From positions 28,484,561 through 28,548,560 of the forward strand of contig NC_080564.1 in assembly GCF_030253575.1 (NCBI RefSeq): a DNA stretch of 64,000 nt. The letters are read 5' to 3'. The notes beneath the pieces are model-generated. The model searched no databases, was not told where the DNA came from, and was given only the letters and a program-made list of their open reading frames with translations. The stretch is from Rhododendron vialii (Eukaryota > Streptophyta > Magnoliopsida > Ericales > Ericaceae). Below are positions 56,978 to 64,000 of this stretch, piece after piece. Position 1 is the first letter of the stretch, and every line of letters starts with the position of its first letter. The translations under genes and the position numbers were made by a program.

Positions 56978-59900
56978 ATGAGCACTCCAATGGAGATCTC
57001 TCTGCAGAACCCCACCACCGGCGGCGACATTTCGGAGCATAACGGCGGCAACGCCTCCGAGCAAAACGGCGCCGTCACGGAGGCGGCAGTTCCCTCTCCT
57101 ATTTTCAGCGAAGACAAATTTCTCGTCTCAGGTCACACACAATACGACCCCTCAGTTTTTACTCTTTTGTCGAATCATCTCATGATGCTTTGAAGGTTGA
57201 ACTTTTTGACATATTTTTGAATTTCAATTGCAGTTGAAGTTTGCTTAAAGCCCTCTAGCACAGCTCGAATTGAAGATGTTCGCTCATCTGTTGAGAGGTA
57301 CGGAATACTTACATATATGTGCAGCAGTGGCGGATTCTGAAAAATTGACGTAGGGGGCACTTTTCAATTATAATCTCGAAAAAAATTTTTACAGGTAGAG
57401 CACAACCAAATGCTCAGTATTACCAAATTTAAACATTTTTCACTATGCATAAAAAAATTTAGTGCACTCTTTTACAAAAAATTGGAAATGCGATCACGGA
57501 AACTAGAACATTCTACACACGAAAGTATAATTTTTGAAGATTGTAGTGGGGTGAATTCTAATGTAATTTTTCTTAAGGGACTAGTTGAAAATCCAGGGGT
57601 ACGCGGGACTCCCTGGTCCCTTCAGGGATCTGCCCCTGTTAATGTCACTTTGAGTTGATGATTATAGTCAGTATTGGATTGTCCCATGGGTTGGTTCTGG
57701 GATTATTGCATTGATTTCTGACACATTAGGTACTTGATGAAGAGTTCTGACAAATAGGATTTATTGCTGTGTAGAATGCTTGAAAATCGGAGTTTAAGTT
57801 ATGTGGACGGTCCAGTACCAGTCCCTCTGGACGATTCATTCCTCGTGGAGAATGTACAAAGAATCTGCATTTGTGACACGGGTATGCAATTACTCTCCAT
57901 AAAACTACAGTTTTTCTTTCATATGTTATTGATTTTCCGTGGTTTGATTCTTCATTGTTGCTCCTCTTTGTTTGACAAGTCTTAATTGTTGCTCATTGTA
58001 GATGAATGGGTGGAGAACCATGATATTCTTCTGTTTTGGCAAGTCAAACCTGTTGTACATGTCTTTCAGGTGGTTTTCTTTTTCCGTTGGTGCACCCTTG
58101 AGTGTAATCATATGATGTATGAGTCATTATTATATGCACTATGTTTTTTAATAGCATTAATTGAGAAAACTTGTTATAGTGGATTTGGAAATAAAAGGAA
58201 TTTTTTAATCAGATGTGGTAGAAAGGAATCAGCTTTCTAGGTTCTCAAAATGATGAAAATTTCCATCTACTTTGGTGGATGTTGACCATTTTCAGTCATG
58301 GATCCTTTCAGAATGGTGGATCTCCGCTAACTTGCTTAAAGGAAAACTGTAGCATGCCGAATTAGACTTTAAGGGCATGTTTGTTTGCTGGATAAAAGAG
58401 GTGGGATTCAATTTGTTGTCTATCGGACCCGTTTATACCACATTTTGTCGAACAGTTTGATAATGAGATAGTGTGGCACCATGAAGGTAGGATAGCTTGA
58501 GAATTACATGTACTCTCCTATTTCTCCCACTGTACCAATGTCCAACTGATTTGACATCGGTGTGTCAGTGGTGTTTGTCTGAAGCACTTACCAGAATCTA
58601 GGATTTAAGTTTAGAAAGGACTTAACACTTGCCCCTGCAACCTGCACCCACACCAGCTCTTGATATGTGTGGCCAAGTTCATTTAACATGTGATAACTAA
58701 GTTGAATGGAGGAGGTGGGAGAGAAGAAAATTCTACTGACAGAATTACCAAGCTTACGATGATTGCAGTCCAATCCAGTCCAAAGGAACATAGAACAGGA
58801 TACTACATATTATCCTTCGTCATATTTCGATCCATGTGCCAATGATTAGTGGCTAGAGTATTTGACTTTGTAAACTAAAACAATTAGGTATTGATAAGGT
58901 GCTTGGTTTTCCTGAAATGTAGCAGTTGTATGAGCTTTCTGTGCAAGTTTTTTGCTACATTTTAGGTTAAGTCCTAATTGATTGTTTCCATCTCAGCTTA
59001 GCGAGGAAGGACCATGTGAAGAACTTAGTGAAGATGGACAACATTCTACCTTTAATGAATGGATTCTTCCTGCAAAAGAATTCGACGGAATGTGGGACAG
59101 GTTTGCTTTGCATTTACTCTTTATCTTCCCATAGGAACGGAGCAGTTTAGAAGCTTGATTCGTCCCGTTTTCTTTTTGCAGCCTGATATACGAATCTGGT
59201 CTCAAGCAGAGGTTGTTGCGGTACGCAGCAAGTGCTTTGCTCTTTAGTGAAAAAGGTGTTGATCCTTTTCTTATATCATGGAACCGGTGAGGAACTTTCT
59301 GCTGATTCGATGAGTATTTGCAAACTAGATATCCTTTGCTGTTAAAGGACATGTTCTGCAGAAGTAAGGGTTAAAGATCTATGGTTCAGTTGCTAGAATT
59401 TTCTGTTCCTTCTCGTTCATATTTTTCCTGTTCCCTCTGTATTTGGCTTTGGGAACTTCCATGCTAGGTTCTGATAAAATTTTTGGTCATCAACTCGTTA
59501 TTGTGATTAATCTCGGTAACAGTGATTATCTTGTTTTAGACTTTTATGTGTATTATCAAGAATTGGTATTAATAGGGAAAAACCTCCTCAAAAATCTTAA
59601 GCTTGACATTTAGCAGATGTAACTTTTTGATGAAGAAACTGTCTAGGTATTTAGATTTGCGTAAGCACAAGTATTCATTGTATGCTGTGTAGCCAGGCCA
59701 CAGGAAACGATAATTCTAAAAAAATGGGGATCCGCATTCGGCAGGGAACATGGTGCTATAACATTTTTTTCATGCTTAAATTGTAAAATGTAAACAATTA
59801 ACAGTCACCATAAACAGTAACCATAAACAGTAACCATAAGTAGTTTTAATATAATGGATGAGAAGCGATACTCTTCAAACAAAACAAAACATCCATATAT

Positions 59901-62900
59901 TCAATGCAACTCAATTGCAAAGAAAACATCCATAGTATCATACTAATAAGCCAAAGAACTAACTAAATAACTGTCTCCAAATTTCAACTATACCCAACTT
60001 CCATCACTTCATCATCACTATTGGCGTGGTCACCATCTCCATCATCCGTAAAGAGTCTAAATACTATAACCTCCATGTTGGGTTGATCAAGTGAGAGGTT
60101 TGCAACCTCAAGCATCCCAACATCATCAAGTGAGGCTGATAAGTAAAAAACCATCATCAAGTGAGCCAAATTGGTCTCCGGTAATATCCCACATCTTAGT
60201 GTACCCTTGACAATATTGTGGGCTTCTCCTTGATAAAAGATGTATATTGCTATACACCAAGTCCTCCGCCCATTTGGGGGTCATTTTGTTCCTTTTCAAT
60301 GAATGGATGAAGGAGTATATACTCCAATTTCTCTCACAACATAAAGAAGAAGAAGGTTGAATGACAATCTTCAAGGCCAAACTTTGAAGAGTCGGGGCGG
60401 ATGCACCATGAGCAACCCACCAACTATGAGCATCTATATTCCATCTATCTTCAATAGATTAACGTTGGCAAATGGCCCCTCCTTGGTTGAGAAGTTGGCA
60501 TTCTCCATATTTGCTTTGGTGCATTCCGTGGAATCATCAAAGTACCTTTTCAAGCAATTTTTTCTCTCATTTGTTACCTCCTCATCTTTGTGTGGAGGAA
60601 CTCGCTTTGGATCCTCTTGAAGCCATATGCCACTATCATACATAAATTGCAAAGTAAATCAATACTCCCTCCTTCCCAAATTGTTGTTCCTGTTTCTTTT
60701 TTGGGACCTCTCAAAAATTTGTCTATATTTCACAATCTATAATATTTTTGAAATCTTTGTTCAACAAAATTAATTGAGATCTATCAAACAAACAAGATCC
60801 ATATAATGTTATTTACGATTTCAAAATCTTTGTTTAACAAAATTAATTTAGATCTATCAAACAAGATCCATATTGAATATAAGAAATATTATAAATTAAA
60901 AGAAATAGACAAATTTTTGAGAGGTCCCAAAAAGGAAACATGCACAACAATTTGGGATGGAGGGAGTAATTAAGAGGGTTAATGGAATAAAGACTAACTT
61001 AGTGAATATGGTCAATTATGTTGTAAGTTGTAACTACCTTGGATTTAGTGCATGCGCCAAGCAATGAACTGGTGTATTGTTCTTGTACCCACCCACAAGC
61101 ATTTTATGAACAACTTTATAAAACTCCGACTCATCTTCTAATTGCATCTTTTCGTGTTTGTAAATGGCATGCTTACACTTTCTCAATCGTAGTGTCCCAC
61201 ATGTGATAAATCATGTGAAGAGTAGGCTTATCCAGTGAGGAAGCACTTAGATGTACGATAAGGGTGGAATTTTATTCAAGTGTAGCTACCGCATACGACA
61301 AGAACAAAAAGAAAACTCTTTCCTAAGTTAAATAAAGGTCCTTATGTGTCCATCTTTGATATCCTCTCCAAGGGTATCTCTAAATCACAATCCTGTTAAC
61401 AAGAGCGTCCATCTCAGTTCACTTGAAAAATTTGTTCCTTTCTCTATTCTTCACTTTTCTCATTTTCAAGGATGAAAGATACCTACCTTTCAGGTCCTAG
61501 TTCAATTGACCATGGAATGTGTTTCACTTTTTGTTCATCTCATTTGCAGCATTATTCTTCTACATGGACCTCCTGGTACAGGAAAGACATCTTTGTGCAA
61601 AGCACTTGCTCAGAAACTATCTATACGCTTCAGCTCCAGGTTATTCGTTGAATCCTTCTTTTTGTTTCCTGTATGTTTTTAGAATTCTGTGGTTAGCATC
61701 CATGACATTTATCTGATGCTAATTCAGCTCTGGATTACATCTTTCCAATATCAGATACCCACAATGTCAACTGGTTGAAGTTAATGCGCATTCTTTGTTC
61801 AGTAAATGGTTTTCTGAAAGTGGCAAGTTGGTAGGTACAATTGCACTCAATTATTTGAGAAGTTCTTTCAGTTATTTTTAATTAACTTTTAATTGCATAC
61901 TCTAACGCAATTTAAACAACAGAAGATATGATAGGGAATTATTTAATGCAATAGTTATTCGCATCCTTATGACCTAGAAGTCCACTGTCCAATCAAGCGT
62001 TGATGCCATGTGTGTTCTTGTGTAGCCGAGTCAATATATATGTTGGGCATTGTGGCCTGATCACCTGCATTACCAGAGTTCAGTTCCTGTTGCTTATTGT
62101 TTCACTTGTAATTCTCAATCTTAGGTTGCAAAGCTTTTCCAAAAAATTCAGGAAATGGTTGAGGAAGAAAATAATCTGGTATTTGTTTTGATTGGTGAGT
62201 ATGAACTGTCATGGGTGGTCATTTTTTCTCTATTCTTTCCTATCTTAAAGTGCAATCACTTATTTGTGGCGACTCTGCAGATGAAGTCGAAAGCCTTGCT
62301 GCTGCTAGAAAGGCTGCCTTGTCTGGTTCTGAACCTTCAGACTCTATACGGGTTTGCCTTTGCTTACTCGAGATAACGTTGAACATTGAAATATGAATTA
62401 ACAATTTGTTTCATGAGTGCCATGTACTTGCTTACCTTTTTAACACTTGAAACGGTATGTGGTTCTTAGGTTGTGAATGCTCTACTTACCCAGATGGACA
62501 AATTGAAATCCTCACCAAATGTGATTATTCTCACAACGTCCAATATCACTGCTGCTATTGGTAGGTCCATGAATATCAGATATACTGTTTATATAAGTTA
62601 AATTGAACTCCAGATGTTTAAATTTGACTAGCTCTCCATTGAGGGTTTTCGGGTTGCAAATTGGCTATTCTTGTATTATTCGCATTTCTCCTTAGATTTG
62701 ATACATAGGCTCGGATACAAGTGTACTAAAGAAGAGCGTTTGAATTGAATGGAAGTCTTGACCAAAGACAGTATGATGTATGTCCTACTAGGCATATCAG
62801 ACACAATTGTCTAATGTGGGACACGAGAACTTCACCATTTTAGAGTTCATGTAACATAGCTCCCTGAATCTCTCTCTGCTGTGAACCTGCAGCAATGGAA

Positions 62901-64000
62901 ACAGGTCATTGGCACATACATCAGATTTGATACATAGGCTCGGATACAAGTGTACTAAAGAAGAGCGTTTGAATTGAATGGAAGTCTTGACCAAAGACAG
63001 TATGATGTATGTCCTACTAGGCATATCAGACACAATTGTCTAATGCGGGACACGAGAACTTCACCATTTTAGAGTTCATGTAACATAGCTCCCTGAATCT
63101 CTCTCTGCTGTGAACCTGCAGCAATGGAAACAGGTCATTGGCACATACATCAGATTTGATACAGAGGCTCGGATACAAGTGTACTAAAGAAGAGCGTTTG
63201 AATTGAATGGAAGTCTTGACCAAAGACAGTATGATGTATGTCCTACTAGGCATATCAGACACAATTGTCTAATGTGGGACACGAGAACTTCACCATTTTA
63301 GAGTTCATGTAACATAGCTCCCCGAATCTCTCTCTGCTGTGAACCAGCAGCAATGGAAACAGGTCATTGGCACATACATCAACCAGAGTTTGCCTATGTT
63401 ACCCATTTTTGGCTCTATTGAGCTGTACAATTGCTGCAGATGCCAGCATGTGGAAGCAAGACTGATTTCTTGGACATTTGGACTGCAAAATCCAGTGATA
63501 GTAAATGTCTGCTATATCCACACAGAGATTTTCCTTCAGTATTGGTAGATGATTGGACGTAACGTGGATGAATGAATGGAGGGACAAGGTCATCTTGCTA
63601 ATATTGGCGCATGAGCACATCTAGAATGCATCATTCATGCCGATCAAAAAAAAGAAAGAATGTATCATTCACAGTGCTATTTGTTGTGTTGCAGATATAG
63701 CTTTTGTGGATCGTGCCGATATCAAAGCGTATGTAGGTCCTCCAACTCTTCAAGCGCGTTATGAAATACTAAGGTCCTGCTTGCAGGAGCTGTTAAGAAC
63801 AGGAATCTTATCAAATTCCCAGGTGATGTTCCTTGTGTCGGTAAAGATTGTGCAGGAAACTGGAACATATTTTTTTCTCACCAACAATGAATGCTTTAAT
63901 ACTTGAACTTTTTACGTTACTGACAAATCTCAGATCGTGTAGGATTGCAATGATCTCATTCTTCCTAATTATGCTAGCTCAAAAGAGAAGTTAAATATGC
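56978..64000 (+). CDS. PCH2: PCH2/TRIP13-type AAA+ ATPase (5' part; continues past the window)
   Basis: Coding exons: 56978-57131, 57234-57297, 57775-57881, 58002-58069, 58997-59100, 59182-59286, 61550-61639, 61755-61830, 62126-62195, 62281-62351, 62470-62560, 63695-63822, 63943-64000 onward. All junctions keep frame; about 395 aa are seen. The N-terminal part contains [15 protein letters not shown], as in TRIP13-like proteins. The AAA+ module shows Walker A GPPGTGKT (aa 207-214), Walker B VLIDE (acid residues at aa 280-281), sensor 1 LTTSN, and [12 protein letters not shown]. Family knowledge: it remodels HORMA-domain proteins, acting on meiotic axis proteins and Mad2 for crossover control and checkpoint silencing. 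The first ATG is used because it opens the exon that joins in frame to VEVCLKPS. Intron 6 holds a hAT remnant and intron 11 a triplicated repeat. The last exon start is inferred. Confidence 0.93.
57325..57638. repeat. hAT-like MITE in PCH2 intron 2
   Basis: CAGTGGCGGATTCTG at the left and AGGGATCTGCCCCTG at the right are imperfect inverted complements. The CAG(T/G)GGCGGAT end is a familiar plant hAT-MITE terminus. No exact 8-bp duplication is visible. It fills most of the intron between exons 2 and 3. Confidence 0.6.
59980..61250 (-). pseudogene. Degraded hAT transposase in PCH2 intron 6
   Basis: In several minus-strand frames, pieces of a plant hAT/Ac-type transposase follow in order. They are HMIYHMWDT and [10 protein letters not shown] (61.2-61.0 kb), then [20 protein letters not shown] (60.5 kb), then [19 protein letters not shown]. 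Last is the dimerisation region [19 protein letters not shown] through WAEDLVY to [14 protein letters not shown] (60.3-60.1 kb). Frameshifts, stops, a short internal duplication near 60130-60165 and a nested MITE break it. It is an old insertion inside the intron, antisense to the host gene. Confidence 0.85.
60665..60966. mobile_element. Stowaway-type MITE nested in the hAT remnant
   Basis: CTCCCTCCTTCCCAAATTGT at the left pairs with CAATTTGGGATGGAGGGAG at the right, flanked by TA on both sides (60663-60664 and 60967-60968). CTCCCTCC ends and a TA target are typical of Tc1/mariner Stowaway elements. The 302-bp length fits. Confidence 0.9.
62694..63380. repeat. Exact three-fold tandem repeat of 229 bp in PCH2 intron 11
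   Basis: Units start at 62694, 62923 and 63152 (AGATTTGATACA...) and end with GGCACATACATC, giving 3 x 229 = 687 bp. Copies differ at only a few positions, for example AATGTGGGAC/AATGCGGGAC and CATAGG/CAGAGG. Each unit holds an ACCTGCAG or ACCAGCAG acceptor-like site. The minus-strand reading frames repeated in it have no recognisable domain. Confidence 0.95.

Noticed and set aside
56855-57117. Minus-strand frames overlapping PCH2 exon 1
   Set aside because: They are antisense shadows of the coding exon, which joins in frame to twelve further PCH2 exons.
62797-63262. A 78-aa minus-strand protein present twice
   Set aside because: It is produced by the 229-bp tandem repeat in an intron of PCH2. 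There is no independent support for a gene.

Overview
This is nuclear DNA from a flowering plant, most likely a eudicot. The evidence is AT-rich intergenic DNA, GT-AG introns, a DYW-class pentatricopeptide repeat (PPR) gene, plant-type NBR1 and Raf-like kinase genes, and a dense, nested load of plant transposable elements. I cannot name the species. All exon models were built by hand from reading-frame continuity and splice dinucleotides; every internal junction of the multi-exon genes keeps frame.

Genes in order: (1) NBR1-type selective-autophagy receptor, + strand, 7 coding exons, 4705-9890, 805 aa. (2) Raf-like Ser/Thr kinase, + strand, 6 coding exons, 15166-19951, 352 aa. (3) A broken PPR-DYW gene, - strand, 20990-23038. 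(4) A fragment of the last kinase exon, + strand, about 34984-35085. (5) An intact PPR-DYW gene, - strand, 35179-37248, 689 aa. (6) Two small single-exon plant genes of unknown function, 46154-46552 (+) and 48378-48821 (-). (7) A PCH2/TRIP13-type AAA+ ATPase, + strand, starting at 56978 and running off the right edge (13 exons seen).

The kinase and PPR genes form a duplicated block that decayed reciprocally. The left block keeps the kinase and has lost the PPR gene. The right block keeps the PPR gene and has only a kinase remnant. The roughly 12 kb between the blocks is almost entirely nested transposons. These include several foldback elements with 9-bp target duplications (Mutator-like), one of which contains a 4.5-kb LTR-like unit. 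There is also a TGG-rich simple-repeat element.

From 38.09 to 44.26 kb lies a near full-length L1-type LINE with both ORFs recognisable but broken. At 49.28-52.94 kb two copies of one non-autonomous Helitron face each other in a 3.65-kb palindrome, which sits in a tandem repeat of about 135 bp. Each Helitron carries the same 409-bp nested element; a related copy lies at 12.47 kb with its own 9-bp target duplication. PCH2 introns carry a decayed hAT transposase with a Stowaway MITE inside it, and an exact three-fold 229-bp tandem repeat.

The protein-coding genes belong to known families. The unusual content is structural: the reciprocal duplication, the dated MITE insertion at a start codon, the Helitron palindrome, and a hairpin cassette shared by foldback elements with different termini. 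I found no CRISPR array or operon. I saw no rRNA or tRNA gene, but did not fold-search for tRNAs.
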